From contig JADJVN010000024.1 in NCBI GenBank assembly GCA_016710585.1, forward strand, positions 7,864 through 71,863: a DNA stretch of 64,000 nt, given 5' to 3'. Of the stretch, positions 8,905 through 18,911 are shown piece by piece. This stretch comes from Saprospiraceae bacterium (GTDB lineage Bacteria > Bacteroidota > Bacteroidia > Chitinophagales > Saprospiraceae). A program made the position numbers and the translations under genes. The number at the start of each line of letters is the position of its first letter. Within the stretch, counting starts at the first letter, position 1. The notes beneath the pieces are model-generated. The model worked only from the letters and a program-made list of their open reading frames with translations, did not search any database and was not told the DNA's origin.

Positions 8905-11257
8905 ATGTTGAAATTGATTTCAAATTCTAATTATTTTTGTAATTTTTTTGGGTATGCAATGTTCGCTATATTGCTTTTAAGTAATTGTAGGACAGATACT
9001 AAATTTGAGAATCAAATCAGTTCATACATTAAGGATCGAAATTTTTGCCTTGCAGATCAATTGCTGAAGCAAAAAATGGGAGTGTCTAAAGAAAGCATTG
9101 AATATGCAAAGCTTGCTTTTTTGTTAGGCAAAAGTAAGGCAGATCAATACAAATTTGAAGAGGCTGCAATTCAATTTGATACCGTGACCAAAACACAAAA
9201 ATTTAAATAAAAATTCTGATTTGTGGATTGACGCCACAAGGTATAAAATTGAAATGTTATTAAAGCTTAATCAACTCGATCGAGCGAAAGCGCTTATTGA
9301 TGAACTCGAAAGATTTGCTCAGGAATTTAATTCTCCCAAAGCAATGGGGTATGTTCTTAGAGGAAAATGTGTATATTATTTGCGGACTAAGAATGACAGT
9401 ATGTTTGCACTATCGACACAGCATGCCATTTTACATGCTCGAAAATATACGAATATAGAGTTAGAGGGAATTGCATTTTTATTGAGAGGTTTGAAGTCGT
9501 ATGATCGAGAAGAATTGGACTCTTCAAAATTTTTGTTGGATCAAGCATTGCCATTATTGAAACAAGCGAATAATGAATATTTTATGTCAATTTGTCTTAC
9601 CAATATTGGTAACTATTATAGTATCATCAATGAGTTTGAAAAGGCTATAGACTACTATTTACAAGCTTTAGATATTTCTTTGAAGATTGAATTTGTAGAA
9701 AGCAACCAAAAAATTTATAATAATATAGCTTTAGTCTATCAGAAAATGAATAACCCTAAGGAGGCAGCAAAATATATTCAAAAGTCGATTCAATTTGCAA
9801 AGATTAAAAACAACATTTTTACCGAATCTACTGCATTGTATTCCCTTGCACAATTATACCAAAATGACAGTTTTGATTTGGCAATTTCGTATCTTAAAAA
9901 ATTGGATACCTTGATTCAATCCAGTAACGTTTCTAATATCCAAAGAGCTACAGTTCATTTTATTATGGGAAATATTTTAGAAAGGCAAAATCAAAATTCT
10001 CAAGCCAGAAAGTCACAAGAGGATGCTCTTACGTTTGCCCAAAGAGATTCTAATATATTTGAAGAATCTAGAATTTATAATGTGATAGGCCAGCTCGATA
10101 TAAAGGAAAAAAATCATACAGCTGCAATAAAGAATTGTAGCTTGGCTTTTAGTAAAGGAAGTTTACTTCAGAACTTTGAGATCATGGATAAATCCTGCAA
10201 TTGCTTAATTGAAGCACATCGGCAAAATGGAGATTCAGATCAAGCATTAGTATATAGTGAAAGGCGCAATGTAATCAATGATAGTATTTTGGCCCGTGCC
10301 AAAAGAATAGATTTGGGGCAAGTCCAATCGAGATTAGATCTAAACCTTAAAGAAAAAACTAGAGAGAATGAAATGCTCAGTTTGACAGCTTCATTGAACT
10401 TAAAAAATCAGCGAAACAAATTCTGGATTGCTTTAGTCACAATATTGGCTTTGTTTTCCGCAATATGTTTGTATTTAATATATAAATTGAAAATTCATAA
10501 AAGAGAGCTATATAGTTCAAATATAGCATTGAATAATAGTCTTGCATTGGTTAGCAAGAGAAATACCGAATTGTTTGAAAGCAATCAGAATCTTCAAAAT
10601 TATGCGGAAGTGGCGGCACATGATATCAATGCGCCATTGTATAAAATTTTAATGATTTCTGATATTCTAAAGACTAAGTATTTGAATTTAGTGAGCAAGG
10701 ACGATAATCAATTATTCAATTATATGTCATCGAGTTGTAATGATTTGATTTCTATGACTAGTGATTTACTTGCATTTTCTACAATAACCAAAAATTTGCC
10801 AGAGAAAGAGGAGGTAGATTTAAATGAGATCGTTACTCAAGTAAAATCCAAATTGTTGGAGGATCATTCAAGCTCAAGTATTAAGATTAATATTGAGAAC
10901 GAACTTCCAGTTTTTAATGGCCATAAATCATTATTCCAACAGTTGTTTCTTAATTTATTTTCCAATTCCATCAAGTATTCAAAAACAAATGAACCACTTG
11001 TCGTTAATCTTAGAAATGAACTTTCCCAAGATAGCTGTTGTAAGATTTCAATTTCCGATAATGGTATGGGAATTCCATTGGATTATCAATCTCGAATTTT
11101 TGATCTTTTTTCCAAATATCATAAAACCAGTCAATATCCAGGAAATGGAATTGGCTTGTCCACTTGTAAGAAAATAATCAATTATTATGGTGGGGAGATT
11201 GGGGTAAATTCTGATGGATATACGGGTACTACGATTTATTTTACGATTCCTGTTTGA
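8905..11257 (+). CDS. TPR-sensor histidine kinase (lipoprotein-like N-terminus), frameshifted
   Basis: Two frames (8905-9210 and 9221-11257) form one kinase of about 780 aa; removing one base in AAAAATTTAAAT near 9200 gives ...LNKNSDLWIDATRYK. Order: lipobox-like LLLSNC, TPR repeats, one TM helix (FWIALVTILALFSAI), a HisKA H-box with H467 of the second frame (AAHDINAPL), and a HATPase domain with N box (NLFSNSIKY), G1 (DNGMGIP) and G2 (GNGIGLSTC). No receiver domain is fused and no response regulator lies nearby. It sits between the two multihaem genes, so it may control them; that is inference from position. Confidence 0.85.
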
Positions 11258-11416
11258 TTTTTAAATGGCAACTTGAGCGATTAATGAGTTTTAACCTTAA
11301 AAAATGACAATTTTGTAAATTTTCTATACAGATTTGATACTAAAGTGTGATATTGCAACATTGTTATTAAGTCCAATAAAGCTGGTCTAATTTTTGGATT
11401 TGCAATATAAGCATCA

Positions 11417-14400
11417 ATGCAAAGTTTGTCTCATATAATCGCTTTGTTTTTCTTAACAACTTATCTCTTGTTAGGCCAGTCACCTCATGGCGATAATTTA
11501 CGGATAGATTGTGCCAAATGCCATAGCCCCGAATCTTGGAATTTTGACCAAAAAAACAATAATTTTAATCACGACAGCACTGATTTTTCCCTTCATGGAC
11601 AACATAAACAATTGGATTGTAAGAGTTGTCACAGTTCCTTGAAGTTTGATGCAGTGAGCTCTGATTGCAAATCTTGTCATACAGACATTCATCAGACTAC
11701 CGTAGGCAATGATTGTCGAAGATGTCATCATACAGATTCTTGGTTGGTGACGAATATCAGTGAGATTCATGAGCAAACGAATTTTCCCTTGACTGGTGTT
11801 CATGCCAAAGTGGATTGTAGGAGTTGTCACAGCTCAGAGACGAATTTGAGATTTAATGTGGCAGGTGTCCAATGTATTGATTGTCATAGAGCAGATTTTG
11901 AATCGACGACAAAGCCCAATCATAAAAAATCCGGCTTTTCTCAGAATTGTGCAGAGTGTCATGACCTAGAAGGGAATGGATGGAATACCGATCGAATCAA
12001 TCATGATTTTTTTCTATTGAACAAAGGACATGATATTCAAGACTGTGCGCGATGTCATACGACTTCAGATTATTCCAATATTTCAAAAGACTGTATCTCA
12101 TGCCATAGAGCAGATTATGATGCTACACAGAATCCTCCACACAAAAGTGCAGGATTTCCCAATACTTGTGTAAACTGTCACACCACAGATCCCAATTGGA
12201 CACCAGCGCAATTTGTAGAACATGATCTCACATTTCCTATTTATTCTGGAAAGCACAAGGATAAGTGGACAGCCTGTGTGGATTGCCACAAAGATCAAAA
12301 TGATTTTTCAAAATTTACTTGTATCAGTTGTCATCTCAATCCTGAGACAGATGATACACATAAAAATGTTATAGGCTATCGATATCGCGATGATGCTTGT
12401 CTTGCTTGTCATCCAAAGGGTGATGCCGATATGGCCTTTGATCACAATGCTACAGCTTTTCCTTTGACAGGAGCGCACTTGACTGTCGATTGTGCCAAAT
12501 GTCATACCAATGGTTACAAAGGCACTCCAAGTAATTGTGTGGATTGTCATCAAATGGATTTTGATGGATCTCAAAATCCAAATCATAAGAAAATTGGACT
12601 CTCCACAGATTGTATACAATGTCATACTACGACACCAGATTGGACACCTGCAAAATTTGATATTCATGATCAATATTACGAACTCAAAGGCGCACATAAA
12701 CAGATCGCTTCAGATTGTATAAAATGCCATCAAGGCGATTACAATAACACACCCAATACATGTGTAGGCTGTCATCAAAATGATTACGATAAGACCATAG
12801 ATCCAAATCATAAATCGGCTCAGTTCCCAACAGACTGCGCTTCTTGTCACAGCGAATCCTCATGGGTGCCATCACAGTTCAATCATGATGGCATGTATTT
12901 TCCGATTTATTCTGGAAAGCATAAAGACAAATGGACACAGTGTGTCGATTGTCATGCCAATCCTAGCAACTATGCAGAGTTCCGCTGTACCAACTGCCAT
13001 ATCAATCCTGAGACAGATCAGCTTCATACTACAGTACAAGGCTATACTTATCAAGACAGAGCTTGTTTTGCTTGTCATCCTACGGGTGATGCGGATGTAA
13101 AATTTGATCACAACAATACAGCATTTCCTTTGACAGGTGCGCATACAGCAGTGAATTGTTTGGAATGTCATACCAAATCATTCCAAGGAACTTCTACAGT
13201 TTGTGTGGACTGTCATCAATCAGATTTCGACGGATCACAAAATCCAAATCACAAGCGCATCGGACTTTCTACAGATTGTATTCAGTGTCATACCACGACA
13301 CCAGATTGGGCTCCTGCCAAATTTGATATTCACAATCAATTTTATGAATTGAAAGGGGCACATGCGCAGATTGCACCAGATTGTAAAGCATGTCACAATG
13401 GAGATTACAACAACACACCGAATACTTGTATAGGCTGTCATCAATCCGATTACAACAAAACAAAAGATCCAGAACATAGTAAAGTTGGTTTTACTACAGA
13501 CTGCGCTTCTTGTCATTCAGAGTCTTCATGGGTGCCTTCGACATTCAATCACGATGGCATGTATTTTCCTATTTATTCTGGAAAACACAAAGGAACCTGG
13601 TCTCAATGTATCGAGTGCCATAACAATCCAAATGATTACTCACAGTTTACTTGTATCTCTTGTCATATGAATCCAGAGACAGATACCAAGCATACAGGAG
13701 TTCAAGGATATATTTATCAAAGTAATGCTTGCCTAGCTTGTCATCCGACTGGTGATGCAGCGGTGAAGTTCGATCACAATATGACTGCATTTCCATTGAC
13801 TGGAGTGCACACTACAGTGAATTGCTTAGAGTGTCACAGCAAAGGATTCAAAGGGACGAGCACAGTATGTGTAGATTGCCATAGAGCAGATTACGATCAA
13901 TCACAGAATCCAAATCACAATAAAATCGCATTGTCCACTGATTGCGCTTCATGTCATACGACAATGGCAAACTGGGAACCTGCGCGTTTTGATATTCACA
14001 ATAATTTTTATGTCATTGAAGGGGCTCACACTGCAATAGCGCAGGACTGTAAGCAATGTCACAATGGCAATTACAACAATACACCAAATACATGTGTAGG
14101 CTGTCATCAATCCGACTTTGATGCGGCAAAAGATCCCGATCACATAGCAGCGAAATTTACTACAGATTGTAGAACTTGTCATAGTCAATCTTCATGGACA
14201 CCTTCTACATTCAATCATGATGGCATGTATTTCCCTATTTATTCTGGTAAACATAAAGGTGTATGGAATCAATGTAATGAATGCCATCAAGTGCCAAATG
14301 ATTATACACAATTTACTTGTATTACTTGCCACATGAATCCGACTACAGATGATCAACATAAAATGGTTGGCGGATATCAATATCAAAGCAATGCTTGTCT

Positions 14401-15985
14401 AGCCTGTCATCCTTCTGGTGATGCCAGTATGCCTTTCGATCACAATGCTACTGCATTCCCTTTGACAGGAGCACATACAGCAGTCAATTGTGCAGAATGT
14501 CATACCAAAATGTACAAAGGAACAAGCACGATTTGTGTGGATTGTCATCAGAAAAATTTTGATGAATCTATCAATCCAAATCATAAGACTTTGGGATTGT
14601 CCAATGATTGTATCCAATGTCATACGACAGCACCTGATTGGACACCAGCTAAGTTTGATATACACAATCAGTTCTATGAATTGAAAGGCGCTCATATTCA
14701 GATCGCACAAGATTGTAAAGCATGTCACAAGGGAAATTATAATAATACGCCGAATACTTGTGTAGGCTGTCATCAGATGGATTATGATGAAACAAAATCG
14801 CCAAATCACAAGGTTGCGCAATTTCCAACAGACTGCGCATCTTGTCATGCAGAGTCCAGTTGGACACCAGCCACTTTCAATCATGATGGTATGTATTTTC
14901 CGATTTATAGCGGAACGCATAAAGCAAAATGGTCTCAGTGTGTAGAGTGTCACAATGATCCAAATGATTTTAGTAAATTTACTTGTACCTCTTGTCATGT
15001 CAATCCTGAAACCAATACGCAACATCAAGGTGTAGGAGGATATACTTATGCAGATTATGCATGTCTAGCATGTCATCCTACTGGTGAAAAAGCAATGGCA
15101 TTTGATCACAATTCTAGTATGTTTCCACTCACTGGAGCGCATACTACTGTAGATTGTAGAGAATGCCACAAAACCACATTTAAGAACACACCAAAAGAAT
15201 GTAATCAATGTCATCAGACAGATTATAATACCTCGCGGAATCCATCGCATACACGACTGAATTTATCTACAGACTGTGCATCATGTCATACGACTGCGCC
15301 AGGTTGGGCTCCTGCAAGATTCGATGTGCACAACAATTATTATGTACTAGATGGCGCACATCTTCCTATAGCTAAAGATTGTGCAAAATGTCATCACGGA
15401 AATTATAATACTACTCCAAGTACTTGTGTAGGCTGTCATCAAGCAGATTACAATGCTTCTACGAATCCAAACCATAAAGCATTGAATATTCCTACTAATT
15501 GTGTCAATTGCCATACTACGACTCCGGATTGGAAACCTGCAACATTTGATATCCACAACAATTATTATCAATTGATTGGCGCACATGCTGCGATAAGAGA
15601 TAATTGTGCAGCCTGTCATAATGGAAATTATAATAATACACCGAATACTTGTATAGGCTGTCATCAGCAAGATTATAATCAAACGACCAATCCAAATCAC
15701 AGTTCTGCGCAGTTCCCTACCAATTGTGTGCAGTGTCACAGTCAATCCTCTTGGAAACCTTCTACATTTAATCACGACGGTATGTATTTCCCGATTTATT
15801 CTGGAAAACATGATAACGAATGGAATACCTGTTCTCAATGTCATACCAATCCAAATAATTACAGCGTATTTTCTTGCTTTGCTTGTCATCCAAAAAATCG
15901 TACTGACAATGATCATAATGGTGTAAATGGATATCAATATTTGAGTTCAGCTTGTTATTCTTGTCACCCTGATGGAAAAGAATAA
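11417..15985 (+). CDS. Giant multihaem cytochrome c, 61 CXXCH motifs in nonahaem repeats
   Basis: 1522 aa with a signal peptide (IIALFFLTTYLLLG). I count 61 CXXCH sites. Organisation: an N-terminal tetrahaem part (1-4), five nonahaem units (haems 5-13, 14-22, 23-31, 32-40, 41-49) and a 12-haem end (50-61). From residue 341, four units keep an exact 222-residue period. In the unit with haems 23-31, nine histidines outside CXXCH (FDHN, GAHT, NPNH, FDIH, GAHA, DPEH, FNHD, GKHK, TKHT) match nine haems, as bis-His ligation needs. No enzymatic domain is seen. Its 3' end overlaps a beta-barrel gene. Long-range electron transfer at the cell surface is inferred. The frame is intact over 4.5 kb. Confidence 0.95.
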   Translation: MQSLSHIIALFFLTTYLLLGQSPHGDNLRIDCAKCHSPESWNFDQKNNNFNHDSTDFSLHGQHKQLDCKSCHSSLKFDAVSSDCKSCHTDIHQTTVGNDCRRCHHTDSWLVTNISEIHEQTNFPLTGVHAKVDCRSCHSSETNLRFNVAGVQCIDCHRADFESTTKPNHKKSGFSQNCAECHDLEGNGWNTDRINHDFFLLNKGHDIQDCARCHTTSDYSNISKDCISCHRADYDATQNPPHKSAGFPNTCVNCHTTDPNWTPAQFVEHDLTFPIYSGKHKDKWTACVDCHKDQNDFSKFTCISCHLNPETDDTHKNVIGYRYRDDACLACHPKGDADMAFDHNATAFPLTGAHLTVDCAKCHTNGYKGTPSNCVDCHQMDFDGSQNPNHKKIGLSTDCIQCHTTTPDWTPAKFDIHDQYYELKGAHKQIASDCIKCHQGDYNNTPNTCVGCHQNDYDKTIDPNHKSAQFPTDCASCHSESSWVPSQFNHDGMYFPIYSGKHKDKWTQCVDCHANPSNYAEFRCTNCHINPETDQLHTTVQGYTYQDRACFACHPTGDADVKFDHNNTAFPLTGAHTAVNCLECHTKSFQGTSTVCVDCHQSDFDGSQNPNHKRIGLSTDCIQCHTTTPDWAPAKFDIHNQFYELKGAHAQIAPDCKACHNGDYNNTPNTCIGCHQSDYNKTKDPEHSKVGFTTDCASCHSESSWVPSTFNHDGMYFPIYSGKHKGTWSQCIECHNNPNDYSQFTCISCHMNPETDTKHTGVQGYIYQSNACLACHPTGDAAVKFDHNMTAFPLTGVHTTVNCLECHSKGFKGTSTVCVDCHRADYDQSQNPNHNKIALSTDCASCHTTMANWEPARFDIHNNFYVIEGAHTAIAQDCKQCHNGNYNNTPNTCVGCHQSDFDAAKDPDHIAAKFTTDCRTCHSQSSWTPSTFNHDGMYFPIYSGKHKGVWNQCNECHQVPNDYTQFTCITCHMNPTTDDQHKMVGGYQYQSNACLACHPSGDASMPFDHNATAFPLTGAHTAVNCAECHTKMYKGTSTICVDCHQKNFDESINPNHKTLGLSNDCIQCHTTAPDWTPAKFDIHNQFYELKGAHIQIAQDCKACHKGNYNNTPNTCVGCHQMDYDETKSPNHKVAQFPTDCASCHAESSWTPATFNHDGMYFPIYSGTHKAKWSQCVECHNDPNDFSKFTCTSCHVNPETNTQHQGVGGYTYADYACLACHPTGEKAMAFDHNSSMFPLTGAHTTVDCRECHKTTFKNTPKECNQCHQTDYNTSRNPSHTRLNLSTDCASCHTTAPGWAPARFDVHNNYYVLDGAHLPIAKDCAKCHHGNYNTTPSTCVGCHQADYNASTNPNHKALNIPTNCVNCHTTTPDWKPATFDIHNNYYQLIGAHAAIRDNCAACHNGNYNNTPNTCIGCHQQDYNQTTNPNHSSAQFPTNCVQCHSQSSWKPSTFNHDGMYFPIYSGKHDNEWNTCSQCHTNPNNYSVFSCFACHPKNRTDNDHNGVNGYQYLSSACYSCHPDGKE
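12440..15104 (+). repeat. Four tandem 666-bp repeats inside the giant cytochrome gene
   Basis: The landmark GATCACAA (the FDHN codons) recurs at 12440, 13106, 13772, 14438 and 15104, exactly 666 bases apart each time. Each unit encodes 222 residues and nine haems. The copies differ at many bases but show no net indel, so length is under constraint and the duplication is not very recent. Confidence 0.92.
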
Positions 15986-17612
15986 AGTGATGAGATTTAT
16001 AGCGGTCATATTCTTCTTGATAAAATTTTCTATTGAAAATGTATGTGCACAAACTGATCCTATTCAAGCAGAAGTCAGTTTTATAAGCAGTCAATATGTT
16101 TATGTGAAATTTAATTCTACCAAAGGATTAGAATCAGGTGATACTTTATTTATAGAAAAAATGCAAGGACTTGTTCCGGCATTGATTATAGGCAATTGTT
16201 CATCGAGGTCATGTGCTTGTCAAAAACTTGGAAATGAGAATCTAGCCATAGGGCAGAAGTTAAGCATGAAATTGAAAATGGCGAAAGATGAAAAAAATGA
16301 AGAAAAAAAAGATACTCAAATTATAAGTTCAAAAGTCAATCCATCACAAATACCAGAAAAATTGGATTCAGTAGATGTGCTAGAAGATAAATCAAAAACT
16401 GTGCGTAAAGAAAGAATGCAAGGAAGATTGTCAACATCATTTAATGGTGATATATCAGAACCAATCAATTCTCGTCATTCTGGAATACGGATCTCAAGTT
16501 CATTCAATGTGTATAATTTGAATAAGTCTAAGCTAAGTTTATTTTCTTATGTGACCTATAGACATCGCTACGGTGTACAAACAGCCAACAATGATTTTAT
16601 AAATAATTGTAAGGTGTATTCGCTCAGCATGAATTATGATTTTAATGCTGCAACTTCTTTAAGTTTTGGAAGAAAAATAAATAATAATATATCAAGTCTT
16701 GGCGCAGCAGATGGATTGCAAATCGATCATAAATGGAAATCATTACAACTCGGTATAGTACTAGGATGGAGACCAGATCTCAACAATTATGGTTTGAATT
16801 TCAATCTACCACAAGCTGGAATTTATATAGCCAATACGATTCAACGCAAGAATCAAAATTATCAAAATTCACTAGGATTCATTGAGCAACGAGTGGGATC
16901 AAAAGTAGATCGCAGATTTTTATATTTTCAAAACAATTCTCAATTGTCAAAAAAATGGAGTGCATTCTTTTCAAGTGAAATCGACCTCTATGAGAATGTG
17001 AGAGATACTGTGAGCATAACGCCAAAGTTGACAAGTATCTATGCCAACCTAAGATATCGTCCTTCGCGAAAAATCAATTTCCAATTGGGATACGACAATA
17101 GACAGAACGTAGTCTATTATGAAAGTTACAAACATCAGATCGATCAACTGTTGGATCAAGCGACAAGACAAGGATTGAGATTCTCAGTGCAATACAATGT
17201 CTTGAAAAGTATTTCAGTCAATGCTTCTAGCTTCTTGCGATTCCAATCCAATCAAAGTGAATTCAGCAAAAACTATCTAGTCAATATATACAAAGCATCC
17301 ACGCCAAAGATGAAATGGATCATCAGCATTAATGGCAATTATCTAGAGACAGAATATCTAAAGGGAATCATCCTTGGAGGCCGCATATCAAAAGATTTGT
17401 TCAAACAAAAATTGAATATAGAATTAAATTATCGCCGCGCAGACTATCAATACCAATTCGGCGAGCTACACAGCGTCCAACACATCATCTCACCAAATAT
17501 ATCTTACTACATAAGCAGAAGATCCATCCTGCTTTTTAATTTTGAATCGAATATTTCGGACTACGCATATCATCGATATTATGTGACTTATAATTATCGG
17601 TTTGGGAGATAG
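15972..17612 (+). CDS. Outer-membrane beta-barrel partner of the giant cytochrome
   Basis: 546 aa. The ATG at 15972 lies inside the cytochrome gene's 3' end (14-base overlap); an in-frame ATG at 15990 sits directly before the signal peptide (MRFIAVIFFLIKF). Order: signal ending in CAQ, an SH3-like segment (VYVKFNSTKGLESGDTLFI) with a Cys-rich patch (CSSRSCACQ), a charged linker (residues about 100-150), then many amphipathic strands ending in VTYNYRFGR, a barrel-type C-terminus. Translational coupling suggests one complex: a barrel that holds or threads the cytochrome, like porin-cytochrome conduits, though I see no sequence likeness to MtrB. The pairing function is inference. Confidence 0.8.
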   Translation: MEKNKVMRFIAVIFFLIKFSIENVCAQTDPIQAEVSFISSQYVYVKFNSTKGLESGDTLFIEKMQGLVPALIIGNCSSRSCACQKLGNENLAIGQKLSMKLKMAKDEKNEEKKDTQIISSKVNPSQIPEKLDSVDVLEDKSKTVRKERMQGRLSTSFNGDISEPINSRHSGIRISSSFNVYNLNKSKLSLFSYVTYRHRYGVQTANNDFINNCKVYSLSMNYDFNAATSLSFGRKINNNISSLGAADGLQIDHKWKSLQLGIVLGWRPDLNNYGLNFNLPQAGIYIANTIQRKNQNYQNSLGFIEQRVGSKVDRRFLYFQNNSQLSKKWSAFFSSEIDLYENVRDTVSITPKLTSIYANLRYRPSRKINFQLGYDNRQNVVYYESYKHQIDQLLDQATRQGLRFSVQYNVLKSISVNASSFLRFQSNQSEFSKNYLVNIYKASTPKMKWIISINGNYLETEYLKGIILGGRISKDLFKQKLNIELNYRRADYQYQFGELHSVQHIISPNISYYISRRSILLFNFESNISDYAYHRYYVTYNYRFGR

Positions 17613-17744
17613 GGGAGAAGGGAATTTTTCATATTATGAATTTATTTAATATGAATTTTATTTTAGAATTTATATTTAATTATTTGTGAGTTGGTTGTTT
17701 TTGTTTTATATTTGTATGATGTTGAAAAACCTGAAACACATGAA
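17446..17744 (+). repeat. Repeat copy A: barrel gene 3' end plus downstream sequence
   Basis: The last 55 codons of the barrel gene and about 130 bases after its stop reappear twice further on (18544 and 19733). This copy is the functional one. The shared part continues past the stop through TATTATGAATTTATTTAATA to GAAAAACCTGAAACAC. Confidence 0.88.
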
Positions 17745-17863
17745 TAGACTACTATTTCTTCTTCTGTCTTGCCCAGAAAAGCTATATCTAAGTTCACTTT
17801 ATATAAATGCGTAATAAAAAAAGATGATATTGGATAAATAAATCATTTGTAAAATTATAAGAA

Positions 17864-18400
17864 ATGCGAATTATAAAGATATTGATTTTTACATCAATTA
17901 TTCTTAGCATAGGGTGCAATAGAAAATTAAATAACAATTCTTTATGCGACAAAAGGATTAAAGAGGAGTTAAAAATACTTTCTAAAGTTATGACTTTTAA
18001 TAAGAAAACTAAAATTTATACTTTGTACCATTCCAAATTACCTGATTTGAATTTCAATGAGTTTAATAGATTAAAAGACTCATTGGAAAGCGTGAATTAT
18101 CTTCCTATTGATATGAATCATGTAAAGCATTTTTTATATTGTAAGAAAATCAAAGAAATTATAAAATTAAATTGTCAAGTTACTTCTGATAATCTTCAAA
18201 AATATTTTGGGAAAGCCTCTAGTATTGGAACTGATAATGGAAAAATCAAGAGTTTGTTTTATTTATTTAGTTTCGAAGGTAGACCTGATTGCTATGATAG
18301 ATATGCAGAATTTGGTCCAGATACAAAATGTAGTTTATTAACATTTGTGATAAACAATGAAAGAGTAGTTGACGTTTTGAGTGAATCTTTTGGGTATTAA
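17864..18400 (+). CDS. Hypothetical lipoprotein, 178 aa
   Basis: Not recognised. It begins with a clear lipoprotein signal (MRIIKILIFTSIILSIGCNR, lipobox ending at C18), so it should be lipid-anchored in the envelope. The mature part is rich in Lys and Asn, with cysteines at intervals (LYCKKI, LNCQV, RPDCYD, TKCSLL) that could form disulfides. It lies between repeat copies A and B, so it may have arrived or been duplicated with them. No enzyme motif is visible. Confidence 0.6.
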   Translation: MRIIKILIFTSIILSIGCNRKLNNNSLCDKRIKEELKILSKVMTFNKKTKIYTLYHSKLPDLNFNEFNRLKDSLESVNYLPIDMNHVKHFLYCKKIKEIIKLNCQVTSDNLQKYFGKASSIGTDNGKIKSLFYLFSFEGRPDCYDRYAEFGPDTKCSLLTFVINNERVVDVLSESFGY

Positions 18401-18543
18401 AGTATGAGACTTTTAAGAATCTCGGATATTAGCTGCTCTTTCATCATGAGTTACTTGAAAATGTAGAGTAAAATTTAACTTCGCATTATACAACAGATAG
18501 TAGGCCGCTACAGTGACGAAATGGCTGTTAGTGTAATATGCTA

Positions 18544-18839
18544 CCAATACCAATTCGGAGAGCTCCACAGCATCCAACACATCATCTCACCAAATATTTC
18601 TTACTATCTAAATAGAAGATCCATCCTGCTTTTTAATTTTGAATCGAATATTTCGGACTACGCTTATCATCGATATTATTTGACTTATAATTATCGGTTT
18701 GGGAGGTAGGGGTGAGTTGATTTCTCATATTATGAATTTATTTAATATGAGTTTTATTATAGAATTTATATTTATTTATTTGTGAGTTGGTTGTTTTTGT
18801 TTTATATTTGTATAATGTTGAAAAACCTGAAACACTTGA
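18544..18839 (+). pseudogene. Repeat copy B: detached barrel C-terminus and flank
   Basis: About 90% identical by eye to copy A. It encodes only the last 55 residues of the barrel (from YQYQFGELHS to NYRFGR, stop at 18709) with no start or barrel body, followed by the same intergenic sequence. It cannot make a functional barrel. It is a remnant of duplication or recombination. Confidence 0.85.
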
Positions 18840-18910
18840 ATTATCCTCCTGGAGTTTATTTAGTATATTTTGAGAAATATCAAAAATCATTTAAATTTAT
18901 AATCCAATAG
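18800..18910 (+). pseudogene. Tail of a T9SS sorting domain (frameshifted remnant)
   Basis: Directly after copy B the sequence encodes YNVEKPETLELS and, one frame away, PPGVYLVYFEKY then QKSFKFIIQ and a stop at 18910. This is the typical end of a type A T9SS C-terminal sorting domain (pGVYLv...k..kfi). No gene body precedes it. Copy A has only its first codons (DVEKPETHE). Confidence 0.55.
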
Positions 18911-18911
18911 C

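Noticed and set aside
11498..15937. Many long open frames on the minus strand and in other plus frames across the giant cytochrome gene
   Set aside because: They repeat with the 666-bp period and are shadows of Cys/His codons; none has a start context or family motif.
18521..18709. 62-aa frame starting MAVSVICYQYQFG
   Set aside because: It is only the detached C-terminus of the barrel in repeat copy B; no signal peptide or barrel body.
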